Part shown: positions 9,726 through 21,800 of the stretch, one piece after another
How positions within the stretch are numbered: the stretch's first letter is position 1
How the letters are laid out: each line of letters starts with the position of its first letter
Origin: Polysphondylium violaceum
Lineage: Eukaryota; Evosea; Eumycetozoa; Dictyosteliales; Dictyosteliaceae
Direction of reading: 5' to 3'
Assembly: GCA_000277445.1 (NCBI GenBank)
Contig: AJWJ01000267.1
Coordinates: 1-31,254, forward strand
DNA length: 31,254 nucleotides
Position numbers and translations under genes: made by a program
Notes under the pieces: model-generated
The model's database searches: none
What the model was told of the DNA's origin: nothing
Seen by the model: the letters and a program-made list of their open reading frames with translations, nothing else

Positions 9726-10839
9726 ATGTTATCATATATTACTTGGTTCTTTATCCTTATTGGTTTCGTAACCGTTACCTCTTATCTTGGTAAGTTATAA
9801 AAAACTGTCTAGATCACAGATTTTTTTGAAAAATGAACAAGATCGCATGTATTAACACACCCCCCCATATGATCGTTAAACAAAACAGTTCCAGTTCTCC
9901 TTGCCGCTTTCAAATGGGGTGAACAAGATCTCAAAGCCAAATATAATGCCAAATGGGCTCTTGTCAGTGGTTCCAGTAGTGGTATTGGTCGTGCTGTTGC
10001 AAAGAAATTAGCTAAACAAGGCCTCAACGTTGTTTTAGTTGCCCTTGATGATGATGCCTTAAAAGGAACTTATGAATCCCTCAAAAAAGAGTAAGTTTTT
10101 AATATTAAAACGACCTATTATTACTGTTCTTTTATTAATATTCCCTCTCTCTTTTTATAAAAATAGATTCCCAAATCAACAATTCAGAGCTGTTGGCTGT
10201 AATTTAGGTAAATCTGATCATGAATATGATTATATGCCAATCATTAAAGAAGCCACCAAAGATATCGATGTTCAAATCCTCGTAAACAACGCTGGTTACA
10301 TTCAATTATCTGCCTTCTTTAGATCAACTCTCCAAAAACAATTAACCAATTTAGAATGTAACATGATGAGTCACGTTAAAATCACTCATCACTTCCTTTC
10401 AAACATGGTCGAAAAAGGCTTAAAGGGTTGCATTACCTTTACTTCATCCCAATCTGCTTTCTTCCCAGCTCCATCTTGCAGCAGTTATGGTGGTGGTAAA
10501 GCTTTCTTGGCCTCATTTGCCGCTTCATTAGCCATCGAATGTTACACCTATGGCATTGATGTCTTATGTTTGATGTCTGGTCCAATCCAAACCAACTTTT
10601 ACGACAATCAACCAAAACTCAGTTTCTTCAAATTCTTCCACGCCATCTCTGATACCCCAGACTCTGCTGCTGATATTATGTTGAACGGTGTTGGTAGAAT
10701 CACCTGGAGAGATAGCAGTCTTTTCACTATTTTCTCTAGACTTGTTGTTAAAATCGTTGATATGAATCTCCTCGTTCAAGGTATTGCTCGTGGTCAATCC
10801 CTCTCATCTGATTTCAAGAACCATCCAGAATTAAGATAA
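9726..10839 (+). CDS. membrane-anchored short-chain dehydrogenase/reductase (3 exons)
   Basis: The exons are 9726-9789, 9889-10090 and 10167-10839. The introns at 9790-9888 (GTAAGT...CAG) and 10091-10166 (GTAAGT...TAG) restore one frame of 312 residues. Residues 1-29 form a hydrophobic N-terminal anchor. The NAD(P)-binding motif is SGSSSGIG (48-55), NNAG is at 129-132, and the catalytic set is Asn154, Ser183, Tyr196 and Lys200 (Y-G-G-G-K). All active-site residues are present. The anchor, the 'AKWALVSGSSSGIGRAVAKKL' start and the size fit the HSD17B12/3-ketoacyl-CoA reductase or related ER steroid/lipid dehydrogenase group; the substrate cannot be told from sequence. No KKxx-type retention tail is present (the protein ends HPELR). 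The gene faces DDX54 tail to tail with 152 bases between the stop codons. The first intron holds a C-run (CACACCCCCCC) at 9857-9866. Confidence 0.88.
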
Positions 10840-10991
10840 ATTTAATAAATATATATTTATTTCTAATATCATAAACATTATTGAGTCGTAGTAGTAAATG
10901 CATTTTAATTGAATTGGACTCTCCTTATAATAATAACAACAAAAGAAAGAATAATAAGACAATCAAGTTATTTAAATATATATTAAAAAGT

Positions 10992-13900
10992 TTATTTTCT
11001 ACCACCTCTACCTCCTTTACCGCCACCACCTTTACCTTTGCCACCAAAGCCACCTTTACCGCCACCACCTTTACCTTTTCCACCAAAGCCACCGCCTTTA
11101 CCTTTACCAGAGTGACCTTTGGTTTTATTGACACGCATTTTTCTTTCTTTTTCATCACGATTCTTGCTAATTGCATGTTTGTCTCTGAGTTCATCTTTGG
11201 GTGTATCAGCAGCTTTAGCTTTATTACCTCTCCATTTGAGTGGAACGTAATCTTTCTTGAGTGGTTGAACTTTGGCGTTTTCTTGTTCACCAACTCTTTG
11301 AATTCTAGTTTTGGTTTTCTTTTTCCATTCTTCGTAACCCTTTTCACTCTTTTTAGCTTCAACCAATTTACCAGCTTCGTTACGAACAAGTTTTCTGGCT
11401 TTCTTTCTATCAGATTCAGCATTTACATTTACAAAGTTACCCTTTCTCTTGTCCCAAACCATAGTCTTCTTTCTCTTGTCGGTATCCTTTTCATTGTCTG
11501 GATTCAAATTAACTTCAACATCTTTGGTAAACTTGTCTGTGATTGCCAATGCTCTTTCTTCGTGAATATTGGATGGTGTATTTGAAATGAAAAATCTTTC
11601 ATCACGTGATGATGATCTAGTTTTCTTTTTAGCATTAACTTGAGGAGCGGATTCTTCGATTTGAACATTATATTTGGTAGCTTTGGATTTTTCTTCATCT
11701 TCATCTTGATCATCTTCATCTTGATCCATTTCTTGATCTTCTTGTTCATCATCATCTTCTTCTTCTTCTTCATCTTCATCTTGATCCATTTGTTCGAAAT
11801 CATCTTCATTGATCTTTTTATTCTTGTTCTTTTTACTACCTTGGTTCACTTGAATATCATCATCAATGTTGTCATAGGTGTAATCACCACTATCCAACTT
11901 CTCTCTCTTTTGTTGAAGTTCAATAGTGCCACTGTGTACCTTTCTCTTTTCTTTCATAATGGTAACAGTTGTATTGTTGTTCTTTTTAGAATCCATTTCC
12001 AACACAGTTTGGGGTGGTCTAAATGCTTTGAGTGATTGAATGAAATCGTTTCTAATCTTTTCGTCGTCATTGATGATTGAAGTCAATGCAGGATGATATT
12101 GAGTTTTATCCAATGCTTTGGCTCTCTTGTTTGATTCATGAGAGGCACCTGGTCTATTGGTTATGTATTTCTTGTGAGCATTGTAAATGGTTCTATTGAG
12201 TGACAACAATTCAACACACTCTTTACGTTGGATATTGACAAACTCAATTTCACGATCAATGACGTGTTGAGGAATATTACCATAGTAGGAAAACTTTGGA
12301 TCGTCACAAGTTTGACCTGGCTCAAGTTTGTTGACAAGTTTTTTGCCAAGATATAAATGCAAATCAATCATATAGGGAATTTCATCTGGTGACACCAATG
12401 AATAGGCAATACCTGTTCTACCTGCTCTAGCAACTCTACCAACACGATGGACAAAGATCTTTTCCTTTGGTGGAAAATCAAAATTGATGACATTGTCAAG
12501 TAATGGAATATCTATTTTAGTTAAGAGTTAGTGTATATACTCGGATAGAAGAGGTGTTTAATATGAATACATTACCAATACCACGAGCAGCCAAATCAGT
12601 TACAACCATAACATTTACTTTATGTGAACGGAATTTTGCTAAATTGATCTTTCTTGCAATTGGATCAAGATAACCGTGAATATATGTGTTTGGAATGAAT
12701 GCCTTTTCTAGTAAAAGAGAAAGATATTCGACGTGATAACGAGTGGATGTAAAGATAATGGTTGATTGTTCATTGCTAATAATTTCCTTTAATAAATATA
12801 AAAGTACACCAAGTTTTTCATCTTGACGAACAGTGTAGAAAGATAGTGTCAATTGATCACTAATCTTTGTTTCTGTGTCAAGTCTGACCAATTTAGGACT
12901 ATGTAAACCTGCACGGACAAACTCTGCCATCAAGGATGGAAGAGTGGCAGAGAATAAAAGAGTTTGACGATTCTCGCCCAATTTGCTCATAATCTCGGTC
13001 AATTGTTGACTGAAACCCATTTCAAAGAGACGATCAGCTTCATCGAATACAATGTATTCGACAGTGCTCAATGACATGCCAGTCTCTTGAAGATGATGCA
13101 TAAGACGACCGGGTGTGGCAATGATAACATCTGGATTTCTAGAGAGTTCGGCAAATTGATCCTCCATACTGTCACCACCAACAATCAAACATGATCTAAG
13201 AGCTGTGCCATGAGAAAAGTCCTTGACAACTTTGTATGTTTGGATGGCAAGTTCTCTGGTTGGAGAGAGGATAATAGCTCTAACACCAACTTTAGTTGAA
13301 TGATCACCAAGCTTTTGAATCATGGGAATAACAAAGGCACCTGTTTTACCTGAACCTGTTCTAGCCATAGCTACGACATCCATACCCTCGATAATCAATG
13401 GAATGGTACGACGTTGGATTGGTGTAGGAACATTGAAACCTTTTCTAAGAATGCATTTTAAAAGATTCTTGTTTAAATCAAATGATTGGAAACTACCAGA
13501 TTTCTTTTTCTTTTTCTTTGGTTGATCTTCATCGTCTTCTTCATCGCCATCGGCTTCAAATGAAACTACATTTGAATCATCATCGGCGACATGGGCATTC
13601 TTGCCACTTTTAATTGAAGGAAATCCACCGAGTTTGTCTGCTGTTGCTGTTGTAGTGGCTGATTTCTTTTCTTTCTTTTTATAACTTTCATCAACTTGGT
13701 CGTCTTCGTCGTCGTTTGTATAACCATTGTCACCATATTCATTCACCAATGCATCATCGTTGTAATCCATAAAATCCAATTCATCCATACCATCACCGCC
13801 ATCAAAATCATCCATCATATCTGCAAACAAGTTTGATTCATAGTTTTCATTCAAATCTATATCATTCTTTTTACTGTTGAGGGTACTACTGGCATCTTGA

Positions 13901-14226
13901 TCAAATGTGTCGTCATCGTCAAACACATTCTTGTAGAAAGAAGTATCTTCACGAATATAATTGGAGGGTGTTTGTAATTTATCAGAGATAACGACATTAT
14001 TGATTCTCTTTTCTCTCTTTTTTGATGCCTCCTCCTTCTTTTTTGCTTTGGCAGCCTTTTCTTTTGCCTCTAGATAGCCTTCATTTTCTGAAAGGATTCT
14101 GGCATATGATTTCTGTGCCTCTTTCTTTCCCTTCAAGTAGTCGGCTTGAGAAGAGTTCTTTTTATTCAAGTTATTCTTGTTTTTTACTTTAACATTTTTC
14201 TTGTTTACTGTTGCTGGTTTGGCCAT
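10992..14226 (-). CDS. ddx54: ATP-dependent RNA helicase DDX54/Dbp10, ribosome biogenesis (2 exons)
   Basis: Exon 1 is 14226-12576 and exon 2 is 12511-10992. The 64-base intron (12575-12512, GTAATG...TAG) falls inside motif V. Joined, the protein reads ...[17 protein letters not shown]... and has 1056 residues. The core motifs are Q motif '[13 protein letters not shown]', ARTGSGKT (about 286-293), PTRELA, TPGRL, DEAD (about 394), SAT, ARGIDIP and [11 protein letters not shown] (about 573). The sequence [26 protein letters not shown] is diagnostic for DDX54/Dbp10, the nucleolar helicase for 60S subunit assembly. The C-terminal half carries the acidic stretch and conserved '[16 protein letters not shown]' block of the Dbp10 C-terminal domain. 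It ends in a [11 protein letters not shown]-type tail that probably binds RNA. The N-terminus is Lys-rich and acidic. Size and order match the family. Confidence 0.96.
11016..11093 (-). repeat. two tandem 39-base units coding the Gly/Lys tail of DDX54
   Basis: Two copies, 11016-11054 and 11055-11093, differ by one base (G versus T in a CTTTGCC/CTTTTCC position). Each codes a 13-residue [13 protein letters not shown]-type unit in the C-terminal RNA-binding tail of the helicase. A shorter related GGT/AAA-rich unit lies on each side. The near identity shows a recent in-frame duplication, so tail length probably varies between strains. Confidence 0.8.
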
Positions 14227-14498
14227 TTTTTTATTCTATATGTGTATTGATTGGATAACGAGCTCTGTCTATGTACTATCTATTTATTGATTAAACCTAA
14301 ACAAGATAGAATAGTAGGATATTATATATATATATATAAATCCACACAAACAAATAAAATATATAGTTAATTTTTTGAAAAATAGAAAAAAAAAGCCGAA
14401 GGGTGCATGAAAAAAAAATTAAAAAAAATTAAAAAAAAAAAACGAAACGAAACGAGGAAAAATTTAAATTGAAAATGATGGTGATTGTACATTTATTA

Positions 14499-15430
14499 TT
14501 AGCAATGATTGAAATCTAATGTTACCAATTGTTTTAAATTTGATTTTAATATAGTTTTATAATCAGAAGATCCTGATAGCATTGGATTACCCTCGATCAA
14601 CAATTTTGATAGATTAGGTGTCTTTGAAACTAAATCTTTTACGAATTGATTAAAATCTGAAATTTGATTTGAAAATAAAAAGAATGAATGTAATTTAACT
14701 AATAAAGGTAGATTTGAAATTGATTCAATTTGATTATTTGATAATGTTAGACTATTTATATGTTGTTAATGAAATGGGATTAGTAAATACACTCTTTAAA
14801 CTCAAACTATGATACAAGTAAATCCAACATACTAATTTAGATTCAAGTTTTGATTTAATGATTCACAATCAATTTCCTTAATTCTATTTGCTCTTAAATC
14901 CAATACCTCTAAATCTTTTAATTTATCTAAATTTGAAATCTATATCAGAGGTTAATAAATAAATAAAACATATAAAATCTCTACACTATTACAAACACAT
15001 ACTTTTATCAACTTATTTTTACTTAGATATAACTTTTTTAAAGATGTTAAATTATTAATTTCGACAGGTATCTCTTTAAGTTCATTGTTGATGAAATAAA
15101 GTTCTGTTATATGTGAGAAAAAACAAGTAATTGAGTTGATTTGAATTTCTTCAATCATATTACCAGAGATATCTAAAATCTTTACAAGTTAAAATTTTTT
15201 TATATATATATTAATAATATGTTTCTTACGTTTTATTATTATTATTACATACATGATATTTTATTAAATCATTTAGATCTTTAGATACGTCTGGTTCTAA
15301 AATATCTTTCGAGATTACAGTATATTTTCTATTTACTAATTCATATCTTCCTGGTATCTTTTTTATATTTATCTCTTATTAATATTTATTATTATCTTTT
15401 GTAGATATAGATATATACAATGATACTCAT
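14499..15430 (-). CDS. small leucine-rich-repeat protein (5 exons)
   Basis: The modelled exons are 15430-15419, 15357-15253, 15179-15003, 14939-14833 and 14751-14499. The introns are 61, 73, 63 and 81 bases, all GTATAT or GTATGT donors with AG acceptors. The join gives 217 residues with no stop. The protein starts MSIIIPGRYELVNRKYTVIS and then runs through leucine-rich repeats: 'ILDISGNMIEEIQ', 'ITELYFINNELKEIPVEI', 'LKKLYLSKNKLIK', 'LEVLDLRANRIKEI', 'LNYLTLSNNQIESI' and 'LVKLHSFFLFSNQI'. It closes with a cap containing 'LSKLLIEGNPMLSG'. The repeats fit the SDS22/typical LRR class used for protein binding. No enzyme domain, signal peptide or membrane segment is present. Exons 2-5 are well supported by frame and repeat periodicity. 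The 12-base first exon is less certain, but no Met is available within exon 2. Confidence 0.75.
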
Positions 15431-15532
15431 ATTGTGTGAATGTTTATATATCTACAAATTTTTTTAAGATTTTTTATTTTTAATTTTTCATATTTACAAA
15501 AATTTATACAGGTTGTTGTTATTATTATATTA

Positions 15533-18500
15533 TTAGTCATCTTGGGTTAAGGCAGATAAATGAGCAATTGTACATTGTTTTAAAGCATTTATATTATATC
15601 CACCTTCAAGAATTGAAACCAATCTACCCTTACACCATCTATCGGCAACTCTTCTTAATTGTCTTGTAATTCCAACATAGTCATCCTCAGACAAACACAA
15701 TGATGCCAAATGATCATCAATGTGTGCATCAAAACCACATGAAATCATTAAAAGTTCGGGTTGATATTCATTTAGTTTGTCAATGATAATCGAGAAAGCC
15801 TTTAAAAATGAATTGGCACTACTCTTAGGGTCCAATGGAATGTTTACTATATTGCCACCACTTTCACCGCCATTCTCTGAATAGTCGTTGTGGTTGACAA
15901 CGCCCATTGACCCACTACCGCCAGATCCTGGGTAAAAGCCCTCTTCAAACATGTGGATTGACAAAAAGTAGAATCCATTGTCATTGGCCAAGATTTCTTC
16001 GCTTCCATTGCCATGATGAACGTCAAAATCAACGATGGCAATCTTTTCAACATTGTATTTGAGTTGAGCGTATTTGGCACCAATGCAAACATGGTTGAGT
16101 AGACAGAAACCCTGTGAGGTTGTACCAGAGGTCAAACCATCTCTTCCTGCATGATGACCGGGCGGACGAGCAGCAACAAAAGCAGAGGTAACCAATCCTT
16201 TCATTACTTGGTCTATGGCGGTAATGGTTGCACCGGCTGCTCTTCTGGCAGCCTTTAACGAGAGTTTTGAAATAAAAGTATCGCCATCTTCGCAATCACT
16301 GTCTCTGGAGCTATTAGAGTTGAATTGATTGATACCGGTCGATGCACCATCGTTATTTACATTAAGGGGTCGAATTTCTGTACTATCCATCTTGTCGGTC
16401 AATTCCTCGAGTTGTCTGAGATACTCTGGAGAATGAACGGTTGTAATCCACTTATCACTGATTTCCTCTGGATCATTTTTGATGACTATTCTATCAGATT
16501 GTCTGGAAAACTCTGCAATTGCTCTAATGACTGCACCCAATCTTTTGGGCGATTCTGGATGATCATCAGGGACAGAATGATCCAAACACAAGCTATGGTA
16601 AATGGCCAAAACCTTTCTTTCCTTTGGAGCTTGGTTTTGTTGAGAGGTGGTTTTGATAGTTTCATATTTTGTCAAGAGATCATTTAATTTGTGAATAAAT
16701 GGATTTGATGTATCAATTAGATTCATTTCATCATCTCTTGATCTCTTTGAAGATGACAAAGAATTTCCAGACATTTGAGAGAAATTACCACTGGCCAAAG
16801 ATATTTTCAATTTGTTATAGGCAGATGACAAAACATCACAGTTGAATAGATTTTGTTGAATGACATCCAACATGTAGTTGACCATTAGTTTTTGATGTTT
16901 CTCTATGATTGCCATGTGATAATTGATATGGACGCTATAGATCAATTCAACAAATGAAAATACTTTGTGGGCAATATTGATTTCCTTTTGAACCTGTTTT
17001 AGATTTGACTCCATGCTATTGAGGGTACTTTCCAACGGTGCCAGTGAATCCAATAGCTTACTGGTCTCCAATTTAGTTTGCTCCAAATTACCAGAGTTGC
17101 TACTAGTGGAAAAGGTCAATACACTTGATGGATCAATGATTTCCATTTCAATGTTTTCCTTTTTGCTGTGTAGCGATTCTTTAAAGTTTTGAAGTTCTTG
17201 TAAGACCAATTCAAAGTTGTCTTCAATGTATTTGTGATGTTCAGAGAATAGCAAGAATCTATTGATTTCATTATCGTCAAAATAAACATCGGTCAATGGT
17301 ACAAAGTTGTCCTCCATCATGGAATGATGTCTAGAGATTGATTGATAGAGTGATTGATAATGTTTGAAAATATTGAAAATATGAGAGTCAATGGATCCCA
17401 ACATACTATTACAAATTGAACTAGAAAACTGACTTTCCATCGATGGCATTGAAACTAAATCCAATAGATTTGACAATTTTAATCTATGCTCAACATTGTA
17501 TTCATTTGAAAATACACTAACAGAATGTAATAATTTCTTTAAACATTCGACAATATTTGATGATGGCGTATAAATATGTTGTTGGTTTTCATTATTTATA
17601 TTATTACTATTACTATATGGATTAACTATATCTTGATGTCTGAGTGAAACATAATTGTTGTTATTATTACTATTATTTTGATCAATTGGTGATGGCGAAC
17701 GATTATTAAAAAGTAAAACTTTTGATGGTGATATTGATCTTGTTACATTATTACTACTACTACTATTAAAGCTTGATCTTGTATATAAACCATTACTACT
17801 GCTTTTAGATGGAGGCATAATTGGTGGTTGTTGTGAAGATGATTGATATAATCTTGTACTATTTGGTGATAAAGGTGCTTGTTGACCTGGTGAAGATGGC
17901 TTTGGTTGAATCAATCTACTAGAAAGTGATGGTCTATTAATTGGGTTAATTATATTTTGTTGTAATTGTTGTTGGTGATGGTGTTGTTGATGGTGTTGTG
18001 GCGGTTGTTGTTGTTGTAAATATGGTTGTTGTTGTGGTGGTTGTTGATTTTGATTTTGATTAAAGCTATTACTTGATACTGGAACTTTAGATGGTAAATT
18101 ATTTCCATTTGATGGTGATGTTACACCGACCAATACTGGTTTAGTAGTTATTAAACTTTTTGATCCTAGTTATAAAATATATGTATTAATATCATAATAT
18201 ATAATAAACTAATATCTCTAAACATACCATTTGAGTTACTTGGGGATGGAGTTGATGTTGGTAAAATTGGAACATAATTATTCGAAATACCCAATTGACC
18301 ATTTCTAGATGAAAAAAAGGAAGAAAGGGGAGATGGGGGCGATGGAATTGGTGATTGATTGGGCGAGGTATTTGAATTTCCATACATACTTGGAAATGGT
18401 GATGTGGGAATAATAGAATCAGTCTTTGTCTTTTTATAAGGTCTAGTTACACCTCTCATATCCATAGACATCTCTTCAGGCCCATTACCAAATCCAATTG

Positions 18501-18813
18501 AATTTACAATAGTATCCGGAACAACTGGTGGTTGAATAATACCTTTAGACTAATAGTTTAAATTTATATTAATACACATCACATACAATATCATCATCAT
18601 CATTAAAATACATACAGTCCATTTAGTACCACAAGCCTTGCAACGCCATCTTTGTGCACCTTTATTTGTTTTACCTTTTCTCTGGGAATACAATACATCC
18701 TCGATACGGGGACAATGGACAGTACAATGCCCTCTGGGTGCCCCAATACAGCAGGGAGGCTTCTCACCACCTGGTCTCGAGGCCTCTGCGATTTGATGCA
18801 AAGTGGACATCAT
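15533..18813 (-). CDS. class II histone deacetylase with N-terminal zinc-ribbon-like module (3 exons)
   Basis: The exons are 18813-18616, 18549-18228 and 18165-15533; the introns are 66 and 62 bases. The product has 1050 residues. The first exon encodes a Cys-rich module: CC at 21-22, C30, H33-C34, and C58-x-x-C61 in RWRCKACGTKW. This looks like a zinc ribbon. It is followed by Ser/Pro- and Gln/His-rich linkers (Gln/His run about 205-240) and a helical middle part (about 380-640). The deacetylase domain is at about 690-1045, with AARPPGHHAG (His-His dyad near 840), zinc ligands in DFDVHHGNG (near 885) and CGFDAH (near 983), and LEGGYN (near 1027). The Tyr of EGGY is kept, so the domain should be an active zinc-dependent lysine deacetylase, not a pseudo-enzyme of animal class IIa type. 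The start MM is the first in frame. The upstream 3.6 kb has no gene and probably contains its control region. Confidence 0.92.
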
Positions 18814-21800
18814 TTTTGAAAATATAAAAAGTTTTTATAAAAATTAAATTAATGAGGTGCAAAGAACAAAAAAGATAGATATAGGAATAAAGGAACAAAA
18901 TAAAATTTTAAAAAAAAACAAACAAGGGCCAAATGTTGTGATAAAATTTGCAAAGCTTGCTGTGTGTTTTATATTTAGGCTATTTGAAAAAACAAAAATA
19001 AAAATTATTCAAAAAAAAAACAAAAATAAAAATAAAGAAAAATAGACTTTGTCGTGTGTGGGTCCTGTAGTTTAAAAGGGTGTTTGTACCCCTAAGGAAA
19101 AGAGAAAAACACAAAAAAAGCACACTTTAACACACACCCAAACGCACACACTTTTTTTAACACACACTCACCACTTTTTGAAAAAATAATTTTACAAAAA
19201 TGAGAGCTGCACACAAGGTATTTGAGGGATAAAAGAAATATGGTGTGATATGTGATACTGAATGGAAAAACAAGGAAACTTGTATTTTATCTGTTGATAA
19301 AAACGCACTCCCAGAAATATGGATAGATTTAACTCTATGATATAATAATAATAAACTATTGTTCTTGTTCTAGTTGTCGATCTTTCTAAAATTTAAACAA
19401 AAAATATGATTGGTCACCAGGGATTGTGGACATAAACAAGGAAACAAAAATACAAAGTCCAAAAGAACAATTATAAAATACTAAAAACACAGATATATTT
19501 ATGATAGAGATGAATAAATAAAATCGATTAAAATTGCGCGTGCACCCAATGTCGAAAGAAATATTATCTAATTGAAAACGAAAAAAAAAAAACAGACGGC
19601 GGGGCAAAAAAGAAATGTTCTTCCCAAAAATATGTGATGAGAAAGAGCAAAAAGATTTAATAAAAAAAAAGGTAGTGAGTTTTTTGGAAGAAAAACAACA
19701 AAAGGAATTTTGGAAAGCAACAACAAACACGGAGGATTATTTTAGTGAGTCCTCTACCAAACAAAATTAACACACACCAAAATCACAAAAATTAAAAACA
19801 AAATAAAATAAAAAAAAAAATAGTGATCCTCTACAAAATTTGTTGTAGTGGTGTGCCAGAGAAATTTAATATTTATAATTAAAAGAGATGGAGAGCATGT
19901 GATATATACATTAAAGCTGCGTGTGAGTGTGCTAGGTGCTGTGTGAGTGTGTGGAGTGGGTGGTGTGCTTTTATGCATATAAAAAAAAATGAAAAAGGGG
20001 ATTGGGGGGTTGAATAGGGTGATGGGATAGATGTGTTATCACTATAAAACCAAAATAGTGTTGCTGTTTCTAGTTAATGCGTGGTGATTGGATATATATA
20101 AATATAGATGTTGGTGTGTTTGTGGTGTGTTTTTGTGGGGTGTGGGTGTAGCAAAAGTTTTTTGAGCAGAGTGTGTAGAAGGATCAACCCTAAAGATACA
20201 CTACCCTGTATGGAAAAGGTATATATTTGGGGGTGGGTTAAAGGTGGTGTGTAGTAATTTTAGGTATGGATGGGAAAGCAGCTCTATTTTTTGTTTTGAT
20301 GATGGAATTGAGAGGCAAAAAAATGGAAATCAAAAACGCATATGATGGGGGTGTGAATATATGTAGGTAGTAAATTTGGATACTATGTATTGAGAGTGGC
20401 GGTAGGTAAGTAGTGGGTGGTGATTTAAAAAGGGAACTCAAAAAGATGCAAGGTTGTGTTCTATTAGTCGTTTCTTTTTTTTGTTTTTTTTTTTCAAATA
20501 GTATGGCGATTCATATTTTGATTGATTCAATTGAAAAGAAAACATGATATTTTCAAAAAAATACCAATCCTCACCACCACCACACCATCACCACTACTAT
20601 CAATCTTAACAACGCCAATTATGATAGAACTTATTGTTGTAGTTGGATATGTTATGTAGGTAAATAATTTATTTTAAAAAAAAAACATTTTGCCAAATTT
20701 GTAGTGCAAGGCAATTGTGGATTACTGATTGATAGGATGGGCATTGAATGTAGTATATCTAGTGTGGTAATAGGGAGAGTTTTTTGTTTACGAGGCACTG
20801 CAAGTTGTAAAATATAGCAATAAATCATAAATACCAACAACAGCAATACTGTTGATAGTTTTTGTGGATGAATGTATGAGATTTACCTCTATTTTTGGTT
20901 GAAGGGTTTTTTTTTCACCACATACACCACACAAAATATATTATTCACTTGCCTATTTTTTCAAAAGTGATAATGAATTTGTGTTATATTGGTCATAGAA
21001 AGGTGGGGTGAAAATGGAAATTTTGTATGGGGAAAGAGAAAATGATTATAATACCGTAAAAATACAAAATCAAATAGCCATTTTAGAATAGATCTACACC
21101 TCACTCTTTTCGAAAACTTTTCCATCCATGGATGAGATCTTAGACTTAATTGAAAAAAAAATGAAAAAAAGTAATAAACATTTTCAATCATTTTCATGTA
21201 AAAAAATTTTTAAAACATCCCTTCCTCAAAAACACACGAGATGAGGTGGCTCAAAAAATCCGACTTGGACTTAATTCAAAAATGAATTTTCATTCGAATT
21301 GCTTGTTGAAAAAAACATGATCTAAAATAAAAAAAGAAATTGAAAAAAATGTTATATTAACTCAAAAAGGAAAGGTTTATTCATTTAGATGATCAAAATA
21401 CATAATACATGTATTGATTAAAGTGAATAAAAAAAAAACGTAATATTATATTATTAAAAAAAAAAAAAAAAAAAGAAAAAAAATACCCACATGCATCAAA
21501 ACTCACATTGTGATACCTTGGTCATTTTCTCAAATCGAGAAAGGAAAAAAAAAAAAAAACCAAAAGCTTGGAGGTTATTCATTCATCACACCGTAAAGTA
21601 TCACAATTACTGAAAAGCTAAAGGATTAAAAAGAAAAAAAAAAGATGTTTAATAATAAGAAATAAATTTAGAAAGATATATAATAATAGGATCACCCACT
21701 TTAAATAAATTAAAATTAAAATAAATCAGAGCGTACATCTTGATTTGGACCTAGAGTACTACTACTGAGCATCTCTTTTATATATAGGAATTGCAATAAT

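Noticed and set aside
9809-10027. Minus-strand frame of 72 codons
   Set aside because: It is antisense to exon 2 of the short-chain dehydrogenase, whose Rossmann motif is clear on the plus strand.
10881-11585. Plus-strand open frame of 234 codons rich in Thr and Phe
   Set aside because: It lies opposite the DDX54 tail; the repeats [10 protein letters not shown] are the antisense of the Gly/Lys/Val-coding tail and show no family features.
11504-11809. Met/Lys-rich minus-strand frame
   Set aside because: It overlaps the acidic block of DDX54 in another frame; GAT/GAA triplets give ATG/AAG when shifted.
16325-16687. Plus-strand open frame of 120 codons
   Set aside because: It is fully antisense to the deacetylase domain start; no independent support.
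18166-18471. Separate 101-residue minus-strand gene
   Set aside because: It is the second exon of the deacetylase; splice sites on both sides join it in frame to the neighbours.
19386-19730. Minus-strand open frame of 114 codons (Phe/Ser-rich)
   Set aside because: It arises from purine-rich plus-strand sequence, has no domain, no promoter-like context and no homology I can recognise.
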